The notes under the pieces are model-generated. The model had not been told where the DNA came from and made no database searches. It was given only the letters and a program-made list of their open reading frames with translations. A stretch of 64,000 nt of DNA from Fennellomyces sp. T-0311 (lineage: Eukaryota > Mucoromycota > Mucoromycetes > Mucorales > Lichtheimiaceae): assembly GCA_025266875.1 (NCBI GenBank), contig JALLLT010000010.1, positions 310,001 to 374,000 on the forward strand, written 5' to 3'. Made by a program: the position numbers and the translations under genes. Below are positions 11,274 through 25,701 of this stretch, piece after piece (within the stretch, counting starts at the first letter, position 1; each line of letters starts with the position of its first letter).

Positions 11274-11953
11274 CTAATGTTTACCAGCAGGCAATTTGGG
11301 ATGATGCTTAACTTGGCTGCAAGGAACCTTTTTCCAGCTGATATCCAGGACACCAATGTTCAAGTCACCGTCCTCAGAAAGCTGTTGGAAAATACCTGGG
11401 GGGAGATCGATCCAGTTCTCTATTAACATGGTTTCTTGTTAGAGCTTTCTATAGAGGGTAAATAACTTAAACTTACTCTTAGTGCATGCAGCACATTTAT
11501 CGACAATCATGACGGTAACGGATAGTTCCGGAAAGTTATTGTTAGTGATCTGAAGACACTTGTAGCATTCTTCGTCATCATCCATTGCCTAAAGCCGGAA
11601 AAGTGATTAGTTTATTGTCGTAGCTTTCCACTAACTCGATGTTTACCATGGCGCCAATATAAGAATTTGTAGTGGCATCAAATCGAGGCAATCCTTCGCG
11701 GTCATAACAAGCAGCATTTTTTAAGTCTTGCCCGTCGTACCTAATAACAAATTAGCAAAATAGGATTACTTAATGGCCATATAACTTCATACCATGTTCC
11801 CTTGTTACGTCTGCTCAGACCAGATCCTCGCTTATAGTTGTGTGGGGGAAATGCCATCACGGCAGCAATGCCTTGATGGACTTGCTCATCAGCCATTGCA
11901 ACACCTAACCATGCAACAGCAAGAAACAGGACGAATGTGACAACTCTTTGCAT
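11274..11953 (-). CDS. Secreted double-psi beta-barrel (expansin/RlpA-like) protein, 170 aa
   Basis: Four exons (11793-11953, 11647-11740, 11477-11588, 11274-11419) total 513 nt. The first 21 residues are a typical signal peptide (VVTFVLFLAVAWLGVAMA), so the protein is predicted to be secreted. The mature part contains YDREGLPRFDATTNSYIGAM, a Cys pair in ECYKCLQ, the barrel strand SVTVMIVDKCAAC, and then NWIDLPPGIFQQL and NIGVLDISWKKVPC. These are the hallmarks of the RlpA/barwin-like double-psi beta-barrel found in fungal expansin-like and cerato-platanin-like proteins. Such proteins act non-enzymatically on cell-wall polysaccharide; that role is inferred. The exon-4 acceptor was chosen because it alone keeps the reading frame. 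A TATATATATA run about 110 bp upstream of the ATG (near 12070) may be the TATA element. Confidence 0.78.
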
Positions 11954-12925
11954 TTGAATATTAATTTTACAAAAAGTATGAAAGAAAAAAATGTAAAGAT
12001 ATACGAGGAGGTGATTTTTTGCCGCTAACAAAAAAGAACGAGAAAAAATAGAAAACCTCGTGGTGTGATATATATATATGTGTCATGCAAAAGAGAATGT
12101 TCGGCATGATGGGGTTCTCGGGAGCCTTAATGCACATCGCCGTTTACTTTTTTTTACTTGAAATCTCACATAAAAACAGCTGGCGAAACGAAAACAAAAT
12201 GCCCAGTGTAAATCATTTGCGTAAAATGTGCATAACGAACCATTCTTTAACTTTGGCCATTTGCAGCCACATTTTTATATTACAATGGATCAGCGATCAG
12301 ATGATCGCTATGAAAGGTATGGTAGGGATAGTTTTTTTTTGGCTAGAACTTTACCGTAAGGAATGAAAATCGTGATCGTAAAGTATTCTTTTTTGTGTTT
12401 GGATGTCCCTGTTGAGAGTGGGGACTTTTTTCGATGTCGTCTCTTTTGATATTAAGGGATAGCAAGGGATGAGATCCCTGAGAGATGTCTGTAAAAAAAA
12501 AAAGAGTAAACGGCACTAGGCGGAGGAGGTGCGGAGAGACACAAGCGTAATAAGCATAATGTTTACATTGCTGGCAAAATAAAGATATGCATGAGACTTC
12601 CGTTCAAGCAATCTTAATTTTGGTTCCGCGCTATCTTACAAAATAGAAAGGCAAAAAAAGAGGGCTTTTGCTTGATACTGTATATACGACGCCAAGTAGA
12701 ATCTATTTTAGCATACGAGGTAAGCGCATTTCAGCCTTATCCTACTTTTTCGTCAGTATATGAAATGAAAGGATTTCTCCCTAATTTTCGCGCTTCCTGC
12801 TCCCGTTTCTTCGGGAAGGCAACTGTTGCTACGTACAGTTATATATGTATACTACTGCCTTTTTATAAAATATACCGAATGACAACAGCACACTAAAAAA
12901 AATTATGAAGGGCAAAAAAAATATG
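11954..12925. other. Intergenic region
   Basis: This stretch lies between the secreted barrel protein and the 3' end of the TTC39 gene. Open frames here (for example 12085-12366 on +) have no coding character. No RNA gene or repeat was recognised apart from A/T runs. Confidence 0.5.
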
Positions 12926-15900
12926 CTAGGCAGGATGGACCGACATTGCTTTCTTTTGGGCATGCATGCCTAAAACTTTCTCGGCTGCTGACTTTGGCTC
13001 GATGGGATCAACCCCGATTTCTGTGCATTTTGCCAATGCCAAGTTGAAACGAATAGCCATTCTGTACTCGAAATCGTACTTGGAACATGCAAGACCCTGT
13101 TGCCATAGTTTCCGACTTTTCATGTAGTTACGTAAACCCCAGCTAGTAACACCAGCCTCTATAAAAACGAAATATTAATATTTAGAGAACATTTTTTAAA
13201 GCCAAAAAAAACAAACCCCAGTAGGCAAATGGAATAATCCAAGTGGCAGCCTCTGATGTAAGATCTTCCTTGTTATCCATGATCCAATTCAAATGAGGAA
13301 TGCTATCGCTGTACCGATGCAAGGCGTTTAGTATAGATGCCTTGATCAGCAGCAGCAAGGCGCGGTGATGATAATAATCGGGCGGTGATGCTGTCGGGGC
13401 CAATTCTTGTGTGCGTATGCTGAGTTCTTGTCGTTCCCGGTCATGGATTTGACCAAGTCCCGAGTTTATTAACTCCAGACATTGTTCGAGTGCTTCAGGC
13501 TCCATTTGTTCATATGCATTCCAAATACACAACAATTCAAGCATGGGAATACTGAGATTCATATCCTATTTTTTAAGGGAAAAATATGGTTAATCGTTCT
13601 AGCCCAAAACAAAAGGCGTTTTTTTTTGTACCTGATAGCCGCTTTTTTGAAAAAGTTCAACTTTCTTACAAGTATATGATTCAATGTAAGAGGGTTGATC
13701 TTTTTTGACAACATATTGCGGTACTTGTGCAAAGGCAAGAATACCTTGCGTACGTTGTCCAAGCATTTCACGACAAGCACCAACGACATACATGCAAAAT
13801 GCGGGGGCGTATTTCTCCTTGGCTAAGTCCTCAAAGTTCCTTGCAGCACTCTCCCAATCTAGCTGCAACGCCTGATTCCATCCCGTCTCATACAATGTCA
13901 CGTGCCGCATCGCCACTTCCATCATTTCGCCACGACTTGCATCCATGGCAAATGAAAATGATTGTATGGATAATGGTAAATTACCAGCAATACGCGCAAT
14001 CCGTGCAGCAAAGTATAAAAAGAAACATGAGCCTGGGTAACTCTTTTGGGCTTCCAATAAGCATTCAACGGCTGGACCAGCCAGCTCTTGGCTGTAATGT
14101 TGTGGTACATAGGATGTGAGGACTGAATAGTACGATAGCAACCTAAATATGATATCAGTTTATACTAACCGGGAGAAAAGAATCAGTTACTTACACGAGC
14201 GAAGCAAGGGGTGATCGTATGCCTCGGCCCTCTAGACATAGTTTTAACAGCACGAGTCCCAGTTGGGTATCGGTTTGCCATCCCATGGTCGAAAAGACTT
14301 TAAGGATCTTCGGAGGCAATGAAGAAAGGAGCAGATGGATTGTTCCTATACCAAATTGCATGGCAGATACTGTGTCTCGATCCATGTGCTTGGTATGCTC
14401 TTGTCCCATACGTTTGTATTCTTCCCATACCATGTTGTAGCTTTTGTAAGCTATGATGGTTTTTTTTTCAGTTATGAATGCATTCACTTTTTGATCAATC
14501 TTTGGTTTACCTCGCCGCAAGTTTAATCCACACTTGATGTAGTCGACAATGTTTTCTCTACTCAATTGCATAATTGCCATAAGCAACGAGCATTCACCTT
14601 TTATAGCATGAGCACGGAGTACCCCGTTTGCTAAAAACGTTGTTGTCGACGTTGGTCCCGATGCCACTGTGACGGTCGCAGCTGAAGATGGTAATGCTGT
14701 TATATCACTGTTATTGCTCACCATGAGAGCCGAGAAGTAATGCGATAAGGAATCTTTCAATGATCGTTTGGTGGAAGCAGCATCGACCTGAGCTTTGGCA
14801 ATCGCGTATGCAGATGCAAGGGTGCTCATAGTTTTAGCTATATCTGTTTCATCTTGCGTCTAATCCAATGTTACTGATTTCTTATCCGGCTGTGCATACA
14901 CACATATATATATTTACGCACCATGATAGCTAATAGTATTGACAAGAAAAGGGTCAATTACATGTTCAAGATGTGATTGGTAAGACGTACCTTTAGTAAA
15001 CGCCACCAAACCTAATGCAACGGCATGGAGTGGGTCGCTAGTATCATCAAGCTGTTGTTACTGATGGGTTATCAACCAACAATGCAAGTAATATCTCATA
15101 TTTACGTTGCAGCATGGGATTGGAATATAGCCTTGGCTTTCATAAACTTATTGTTAAAGAATAATCGTATCCCTTCTCGAACATGTTCGTCTTTATCGTG
15201 TTGATTAGAGTCTCTTATCAATAATTGCGTAAGAAAAAAAAAGCTTACCGGACTCCTCTTGGTCTCGTGGACCTAATCGGTTTGCTTGAATTGTTGTCAT
15301 GTCAATAGATTGCACAGCAATCTCGTTATCCTTGAGCATATCTAGATCAGCAGGGTCTTCTTCAAGTGCGATGGGAAGAAAGTCAAATCGACTATGGCTT
15401 TGGCGATCTTCGGAAAATTGTATACGACTATCATCATCGTTGTCGTCTTCTTTGGTGGAGGTGGAGTGTGTCGAAATAGAATCGCGTGCGAGGTCCATGC
15501 TGTCATCAGTAACTGGATGAGCTGGTATTGTTGCAACGTCTTCATGATAAACGGGACTCTTTGGAGTCTCGAATTCATTGATTGTATGTACTGGTATCGT
15601 TGCGACCGTTTCATGCTGCTGCTGAACAAGGCTTTTTGGTCCTTCCGATTCATTGATCGGGTGTGTTGTTATCGTTGCGGTATCTTCAGGCGGATGTACA
15701 GGACTCTTTGGGGACTCGACTTCATTAAGTGATATGATATCTTGAGGTTGGTGATTCACAGGGCTCCTTGGTACCTCGAGTTCATTCACCACGAAATCTT
15801 GTGTCGTCGTTGCAATGATGGGCGAGGAGGGAAGTGATGATTGATGAAGAGATTCCTTTGGTATTTCATCCATCGTCGCCGCCGGTATCGTAGTGGGTAC

Positions 15901-16614
15901 GGGAGGGAATAATAGCTGCTCCTCAAAGAGATCACTATGCTGGTCGTTGATGGATTCCTTTGACATAATAGCGGAAACAACAACATCCTTCCTAGAATCC
16001 ATAGATATAGACTCCTTTTTTGTGACGGACTCTCCTGCATTGTTGTTGGTGGTAATGGCAATTCCGACCTCAAATGACTCGGTGGCTATGTCATCCATTG
16101 TAGGGGCTTTATTCGACGATGGTTCTTCTGGTATATCGATACTGAACTGTTGAAAGTCAAACGCTGGCAACTGTGTGCCACCATAAGTTAACGACGTGAT
16201 ACGTGGCGGTTTTTCCACAGTCTCTGTTGTAAAGAAACTGCTGTAATACATGGCATCATCGTCATCATGCTTTGTTTCGAGACCCGACTTTTGCCCAAGT
16301 GTTTCGGTTGCATCTTGGAAAATGTCGTTTGTCGCTGTAGTAACGGATGAAGCACGCGATCTTGGCCGTGAAGATGTTGAAAGAGGTGTCACATATTCCT
16401 TGACACTGTCCAATCGTGGTGACAAAGAATCAAGAGTGTCATGACTAGAAGACTTGTCATCGAAAGACTGCAATTCTGATGACGAAGTGCTTGCTATTGA
16501 TTTACGAGACGTAGGCCGACTCGTTGACTTTGGTTTGATTTGTATGCCTCGCCATGTGGGTCTTTTAGCGTCAGTACTTTTTGCTCTTTGAGGGACTGAC
16601 GAGCCTTTAGCCAT
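12926..16614 (-). CDS. IML2: Iml2/TTC39-family TPR protein with long N-terminal extension, 1094 aa
   Basis: Eight exons (15249-16614, 15106-15211, 14991-15037, 14922-14929, 14195-14859, 13632-14142, 13217-13565, 12926-13158) give 3285 nt in one frame. From about residue 470 it follows the Iml2/TTC39 (DUF3808) family: an opening helix REGIRLFFNNKFMKAKAIF, then TDPLHAVALGLVAFTK, GECSLLMAIMQL, and repeated TPR-like helices such as FFLYFAARIARIAGN and PFAYWEAG. Yeast Iml2 is a cytosolic protein linked to inclusion-body clearance and lipid droplets. The first exon encodes about 455 residues of Ser/Thr/Pro-rich, presumably disordered sequence. It begins with a basic segment and contains degenerate repeats of E-x-PKSPV...ATI...NE. 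Exon 4 is only 8 nt (CTATCATG). The ATG at 16614 is supported by the open frame through exon 1 and by its phase-1 join to exon 2. The extension is much longer than in yeast or animal members as I know them. Confidence 0.85.
14922..14929 (-). other. 8-nt microexon of the Iml2/TTC39 gene
   Basis: The bases CTATCATG on the minus strand are bounded by an AG acceptor (14930-14931) and a GTGCGT donor (14916-14921). Joining ...AAA-G to CT-ATC-ATG to ACG... keeps the frame and reads FTK-AIM-TQDE at a position where family members continue without a gap. Confidence 0.7.
15440..15800 (-). repeat. Degenerate in-frame repeats in the Iml2/TTC39 extension
   Basis: Within exon 1 a unit of about 25 residues recurs roughly four times. 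Its core is (E)xPKSPV or xPRSPV, followed 10-15 residues later by ATI and a Asn-Glu pair that begins the next unit (NELEVPRSPV, NEVESPKSPV, NESEGPKSLV, NEFETPKSPV). The units are diverged at DNA level, so the repeat is old. The repeated SP sites could be proline-directed kinase targets. Confidence 0.7.
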
Positions 16615-17499
16615 GGTGTAAGGGAGAGGGGAGAAGGGGACCAGGGGAACGGGGAGGCTTTCATGGTAACACTTAATTATTTCTTGGATGCCTTATGCCT
16701 TTCAGGTACAATTCGAAAAAGTAATGTGAAAATCCTAATGTTGCCTCTTAGGGAGAACGGAATGGGCGAATCAAAAGGGTCAATGGACCTACTAGGATTT
16801 TGTATCAACGAATGACACATCTGGGAAAACCTCGCTACGTTTCTGAGATTGAAGTGGGTAACGTACCTGAAGTGGCACAGAGAGTGATACAAAAAGAGAG
16901 AGATTGTCAATGTGTTATCAGAGCGAATAGCTTTGGCATTCCGCGCAAAACACTGTATCATTATATGAAGACAACCACTGTATTGCAGTATCTCGAACAA
17001 ATCGTGGGGCTGGGATATGAGGATGATGCCTCGATATATAATATGAGCTGCTGAAAGTATAGATACTCGAGATATAGCTGTCCAAGCGCTGCTGGTGACC
17101 CTATTTCATGTACATACCTCAAATGATTCTGAAAATAGCGCTGTTGCGAATTGTTGGATAAACTAATCTTTACGTGGGACTTTGTTAAACCCCGAAAAAA
17201 GGTATCATCTGCTATAGTGATGCACTTTATCCTAAAGCGAAAGTTAATGGGCTTTTAGCTATCAGGTACGTTTGTAACTAGACTGATCGTTTGCAACAGT
17301 GAGATTTCAAACCGAAACTCCTTCCTACATACACGTAATCCTTCGAGTACATCTTGGCCGGCCCGTTCTTGCAGGCCTCCAACATCTTTACCTCTGATAG
17401 CCCAAGCAAACGCCTACACAACGTCATATTCCGCATTTCCACGAAAAAAATTATACCAACTTTTGTCACATGGTTTTTTTTTCATACAAAATTAATCAT
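16615..17499. other. Intergenic region containing a transposase-like relic
   Basis: This lies between the start of the Iml2-like gene and the end of the CaMKK-like gene. Apart from the helix-turn-helix relic listed separately, no gene was found. Confidence 0.5.
16800..17054 (+). pseudogene. Relic with psq/pogo-type helix-turn-helix
   Basis: An 84-codon open frame contains AQRVIQKERDCQCVIRANSF followed by GIPRKTLYHYMK. That matches the second and third helices of the psq-type helix-turn-helix (xxGIPRxTLYxxxK) found at the N-terminus of pogo/Tigger and related DDE transposases. Nothing recognisable as a DDE catalytic domain follows; the frame ends about 40 residues later. It is most likely a truncated, dead transposase or a gene derived from one. 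Confidence 0.45.
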
Positions 17500-19525
17500 T
17501 TATTCAGAGCAAGCAATATTAAGTGCAGCGGCATCTTTTTTTAACTTTTCAACTTCGCTGTCATCTTTATCGCTGGTGGAATTACTTGGCGATGGTTTGA
17601 GTTTCTTTTCAGCATTGGCGTACCTAGTGGCAGCGGCTTGTTTCTCCATATCCGACCGCTTAACTTCCTCCATCATTTTGTTTAGCGAGTGCTGTGATAA
17701 GGACCTTGAATGTCGTTTGAATTTGCTCACGGCCTTCATCTACAAACACGCGACGGCTTAATTATTGAGACTAGCAGCAAAAATTCCCATTTGCGTTACC
17801 ACTGTGAATATACTCGCAATGCTAGAGATGGCATTGTTGATTTCCTCTTCGGTGACTTCGGTAACAACCATCTGGCAGTTCTCTTCTTCAGAAATCAATG
17901 GATCTTCGCCATGTTTGGTCACCCAGGGATCTACCTTTTTGTATAGTGTCAGTACATCACGTGTGCGGAGGAAAATGGTTTTCATTTATACCCTAAGCTC
18001 TGCCATCGTTATCCGTTTTTCAGGATCTTTCTCCAGCAATCGATGGAATAGATCAAGAAGATCAGGATCCAAACCATCCCCGTATTCAATTCTAAATCCT
18101 GACCTTAGTGATCGAGTTCCCTCCCCTTTTTACGCATCTACGTACGAATCATTGCTGATTTTGCCCATCAGTTCGACCAAGTTATGGCTCATGAAAGGTG
18201 GTCGGCCATAGATCAAGCAGTATAACGTAATACCCATTGACCAAATATCCGCTGCTTTGCCCGAGACTTCGCCGTGATACGCGACACAAAGTTCAGGCGC
18301 CATAAAGGCTGGGCTTCCTGCCGATTTCTTCATCCGATCGTCGCCCTTGTGGAACATCTCCGATACGCCGAAATCGACAATCTTTAGCACCCCATCCTGC
18401 GACAATAGCAAGTTGTCTGGTTTGATGTCTATGGATGCGTATTCAGTAACCACAGCAAAGCAACCCAACGCCCGTACCATACCTCGATGGGCAATTTCAT
18501 TGTTATGCACTACAGGTGATCATCGATCAAAACTTCAAACATTCCGTGATGCAACTTTAAAAAAATACAACTCACGGTATTCGATTCCAAGGATGATCTC
18601 CCTAAAAAACGTTCTTGCCTCTTCATTCGAGTATGGCGTTGCGGTCTTGTCCGTCTCGATACTCATCAAGACACCTTTATGCGCCATTTCAAACACTACG
18701 CACACGCAGATCAGTTTTTTTTGCCCTGTCGCCTTTCCATCACTCTTACCCATGTAGAGCGAGTCATCATTCGGGTCATCCAGGACTTCGTATAACTTGA
18801 CCATATTGGGATGATTCAGTTTTTTAAGAATGGCCATCTCGCCTCGCACAAGATCCAACGGGTTGTCGTTCATAGGCGTGGCTGACCGACCAACCCCCAA
18901 TCCCATGATACGTCCTCGTCCACGTCCTCGAGGGCCAGCCCTTCGTAGCATTGCGGATTGCTCTTTTCGTCGTAGTCGAGACTTGCTGAATTCTTTGATG
19001 GCCTTATAGAGCGATCAATACATGACGATAACTGCGTCATAGTGTTCACTTACATATTCTTGATTTGTGTTGGTATCGATGCCCAAGTGCACCGTACCAA
19101 AGGCACCTCGACCGATTTCTCGTTTCAGCAGATAATTATTGATCTTTCGCCCGTCCTTGGTTTCAGACGTCTTGGCTCCCAAAGTTTCCACCACAATGGA
19201 GCCAGGTCTGCTTCTCACGACTTTTGGCGATTGAGGTGGCGTGTCTTCGTCACTGCTCACTGTAAGGTACATTACAAAAAACGTTTGTCAAAAGAGAGAA
19301 AAAGAGTGAGAAAAGAAAAAGAGAAGAGTGAGAAACACACAAGTTTCGAACACGATACACTTTTAAGGAGAAACGGTTGAAGAAGTGAAGAAGGGGAAAA
19401 CCGGAAAACGGCATCGGCTCAACAATGATTCAGAAAAAAGTACAACAAAAAACTTGCAGTTCCTTTCCCCATCTCCTTCTTGTCATTACTGATAAGCGTT
19501 ACTTACCAGTTGCTTTGGGAATCAT
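17500..19525 (-). CDS. CaMKK/Sak1-type SNF1(AMPK)-activating kinase, 464 aa
   Basis: Nine exons (19507-19525, 19054-19259, 18750-19002, 18576-18695, 18483-18509, 18146-18428, 17992-18103, 17800-17934, 17500-17739) total 1395 nt. The kinase domain shows GRGAFGTVHLG, YAIKEFSKSRLRRKE, HRDIKPDNLLLS (built across an exon junction), DFGVSEMF, PAFMAPEL and the family-specific tail VDPWVTKHGEDPL followed by EEENC. That tail, and the RLRR motif after the catalytic lysine, mark the CaMKK/Sak1/Tos3/Elm1/Ssp1 group, which phosphorylates the activation loop of SNF1/AMPK in the cytosol. An Arg/Gly-rich insert (RAGPRGRGRGR) sits between the lysine and helix C, as in CaMKKs. The C-terminus is a basic, Ser-rich coil. 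The start exon encodes only MIPKAT; the ATG at 19525 joins in phase 1. Splice sites around 18104-18145 are the least certain. Confidence 0.88.
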
Positions 19526-20109
19526 GCTTGCGAAAGAGAAAGGAACTCTATTGAGTGTGGCTTGACAACCAACGTCAATGCTCCAGTAACTTAGCAACTG
19601 GCTAAATCAAAGTCCGGCACCTGGAGCGAAAAGGTAAACTCATGAGAAGCATGCATGAAACGCGCTGCTTCTTTTCGTTCTATATATGTCTTCTTTCTTT
19701 TCTTTCTTGAAGGGTCACTTTAATCGGCTCCTTAAGAAAGGGGAATGCATATATACGATCAAGCATGTTTATATCATTTTACAAGACAAAAGTGTACTAT
19801 CGCCTGACCGCACCTTGTTTTAAATCAGGTTTTCCGTTATTCCTATGGCACCGGGGCGCTCTCCGCCCCTCATTTTTCTGTAAGAATCGTGGTCCCACTG
19901 AGTTGCAATTCCATTCGTGCATTCATAATATGGGTACGATATGTTACGCACCATGTATGCAAATGATATCCTGTGCAGACTATAGGTATACAGTCGACTC
20001 CTTTTACTTTAATGATGTTTTTTGTTTCATAATCACAACAAGTTTTTCATTGGTATCAAGTTTGTTCCGCGAGCTCTCTATAGTTCATGTTATTAGTATC
20101 TTTGGATAG
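19526..20109. other. Intergenic region
   Basis: This holds the upstream sequence of the CaMKK-like gene and the 3' flank of the C2H2 gene. No gene or RNA was recognised. A C/T-rich stretch (19690-19710) is seen. Confidence 0.5.
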
Positions 20110-21580
20110 TCATATGGCATGATGTATACCGTCAAACCATATAGGTTCTCCGTATGATGTTGTAATACTGCTGATGAGTCTTCCACGAGCTAGAATCTCG
20201 AAATTATGAGTTTTCCTTAGATGCTTGAAGACTGAAGAGCGGTAGCTGTAACTCTTGGCACCACATCCCTTATATGGACAATAGAAACTATCGTCTACTA
20301 AAACGTATAGTCAGAAAGAAAAGAAAGACCGCTATATAGAGCAATACCTTTTTTGATTAGAACGGTTTCCTTATTGCCAAGCAAATTATGAGGTTTCACT
20401 GACAGTTATCATGTCAGCATCTTTTTTCCCGAATAGTATAGATCACTCTACGTACCGTCAGGTTCGATCATCTTTTCTGTACAGGTATTAGCGAGTTTGG
20501 CGGTACTTTCTTGTGGTAGAGAGATTTCTGGACAGTGTGCGCTTTGAACATGTGCACGTCCTGCCTCCCCGGAAGTGAATGTCAAGTCGCATTGATTATA
20601 ATGGCAATGAAAGATCTTCTGGTCTGTTACTGGCAGGTTAGTACCTGGATAAAAAAAATTAAAGTAGTAACAGTATCACCTTTGAGTTCTTTCTTGACTT
20701 TGAGGCCTGAAACTTCTGCAAATATTTCTTCGCCGTTATTGATTGAATCAGCAGAGTGTTCTGTCAGTATACATCAGTTAGACAATTACCGGAAACTTGT
20801 GAAAAACACATACACACACTCACCGTCGAAGTGAATTACTATTCCGGTGGATGATGTGAACGTATACTTGGTATGATGATAGCGTATATCGGTGGCTTGC
20901 AGGGCTGAACAATGGCATTTCCCAATATGCTTCCAGAGACTTCGAAAGTACTTGAATTGTGGTTTCTTGCAGTTTTTGTATGGACAGTATAGCGATTCTG
21001 TAAATTTATTGATCAGAAGGCGTGCTGATATTCTCTCTATATTTTTTGTTCCAAACCCTTTGTGGCGACTCCTTGTTGACTTGAAATATCCGATACATCT
21101 ATTAAATTCAGGTCAATCTATCATTTATGTCACAGCAATGTCATTATTACCATCTTTGAATTCGTCGTATTGTTCAAGTTCCAAAGAAACTGTATGCGCG
21201 AGCTTTTCTTGTACCTGAGCGATATCTATTTCAAGATGCGTAAATTAAGCGCTCCATTGGTTTCTAATCCCAGTATTACTCTGTAAGAGTATCGTTGACG
21301 GTTTCAAATATATTTGATTCAGTCGCAGAGGCGCGTCATTTTTTCCCCAAAGACAAGGTTGCTGTCCTACATTTGTATATTAGATCAAAAGTTGGAGGGA
21401 TCTCATTAGGATTGCAATTACCCTCATTTGGATTAACAAATGACTTGACAGGTACAACGGGGTTATAGAAACCTTTGAATACTGTTTTCCAAACACTTGA
21501 AAACATGAAGAGAAAAAAAAGTAGAGTCCCTGCTTGACTCTCTCCAAATATGAATGGATTGTCTGTCACGTTGCATCATG
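20110..21580 (-). CDS. Three-finger C2H2 zinc-finger protein (N-terminus unresolved)
   Basis: At least six well-supported exons (21057-21098, 20824-20997, 20680-20760, 20456-20644, 20348-20398, 20110-20294) and a seventh ending at 21151 are all joined by phase-1 introns. Three fingers of Cys-X4-Cys-X12-His-X4-5-His are visible: CPYKNC...HIGKCH, CHYNQC...HVQSAH and CPYKGC...HLRKTH. The first two are followed by a segment ending in Asp at an exon boundary (HFD, EPD), the last by WFDG near the stop, which suggests duplicated finger modules. An upstream segment with SFVNPNE can join to DIAQVQEKLAHTVSLELEQY, implying a start near 21574, but those joins are tentative. It is probably a nuclear DNA-binding protein. 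No orthologue was recognised and it may be lineage-specific. Confidence 0.6.
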
Positions 21581-22039
21581 CCGGATATATATGGAATTCC
21601 AACCGGGTATCTGCAAGGCATATTTGATTTATGAGCTACTGCATATTTTCCACGTTCTACAAGAGATAGCTTAGCATTTTTTTTTTTTTAAAAAAAAAGC
21701 GTAGTGCTAATAAATTCGGACGAGGGATGAAGTTTGGTTGTGCATTATGTCTTCGTTACACTCAATAAGGCCTTTTCTATGTTTGTAGAAAAAAAAGTGC
21801 CCATCAAACAGAAAAATAAGATCTTGATTATTTAGAGCTTATGCGCACGATCAAGTTGTTGTCATCACAACATCCATAGCAGCAAACGGTTACTATAGAT
21901 TGTTCCTATGCAACATTTATGGTAATCCGAATGTTTGATTGGCCTCCCAAGGGCGCGATTTGAATTGATCGAGTGGGGGGGATTGAAGCATCGATGGCCT
22001 GCCCAATCCCGACCTCCCTCCTTCAACCTCTTTAACGTC
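21581..22039. other. Divergent promoter region of the C2H2 and eL33 genes
   Basis: A perfect oligo-T/oligo-A junction of about 20 bp lies at 21680-21698. A TATATAT run near 21582-21588 could be the TATA element of the C2H2 gene. The last 60 bases before the eL33 start are C/T-rich, typical for ribosomal-protein leaders. Confidence 0.45.
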
Positions 22040-22594
22040 ATGGCTGAATCCGCTCGGTAAGTGAGGGTCGAACCACGATTTCTATTGGAATAGAGAAAAA
22101 GGATGGATGGATGGATGGATTTACTGATCAGAAATGGATGAACGAGAAAAAAAAGGGGATGGAAAGAATAAAGGGGATATCAAAGAAATGTTGAATTTTA
22201 ACACATTATGAATTTCAATTATTACGTATAGTCTTTACAGCAAGGGCCGCGTCCTCGGTTTCGAACGTGCTAAGCGTACCCAGAACCCCAACATCTCGCT
22301 CATCAAGCTTGAGGGTGTTCAGACCACCAAGGATGCCCAGTTCTACCTTGGCAAGCGTGTCGCCTATGTCTACCGTGGTACCCGCGAAATCAACGGCTCC
22401 AAGATTCGTGTTATCTGGGGTCGCATTGCCCGTACCCACGGCACCAGCGGTGTCGTCAAGGCTCGTTTCCGCAAGAACTTGCCTGCCAAGACCATGGGTG
22501 CTTCCGTTCGCGTCGTAAGTGATACATATGTACAAAAGAGTGTGGAATATACTAAAAGAAAAGGTACTAGATGCTCTATCCTTCCAACATCTAA
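22040..22594 (+). CDS. RPL33: 60S ribosomal protein eL33 (L33/L35a), 107 aa
   Basis: Three exons (22040-22056, 22232-22514, 22571-22594) give 324 nt. The protein starts [20 protein letters not shown], continues with [43 protein letters not shown] and [13 protein letters not shown], and ends MLYPSNI. It aligns without gaps with yeast Rpl33 (107 aa), a structural component of the large ribosomal subunit. The first intron (175 nt) follows a 17-nt first exon, an arrangement common in fungal ribosomal-protein genes, and contains a GGAT tandem (22103-22122). The final exon encodes only seven residues. Confidence 0.96.
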
Positions 22595-22755
22595 GTGGAT
22601 ATTTGCTCACTCAAAAGAAAACCGAGGGAATAAAAAAAAAGAAGCTTGCAAGATATCTTTTTTTTTGTCAGCCAAAATGTTGTTGCTATGGATACAAATG
22701 TGTTTCGCTTTCTTTTTTTGAGGGGGGGAGGGAAAGGAGATTGGTTGATGTCATT

Positions 22756-25701
<2,946 letters not shown>

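Noticed and set aside
22215..22610. 131-codon minus frame opposite eL33
   Set aside because: It is the antisense shadow of a highly conserved ribosomal-protein exon.
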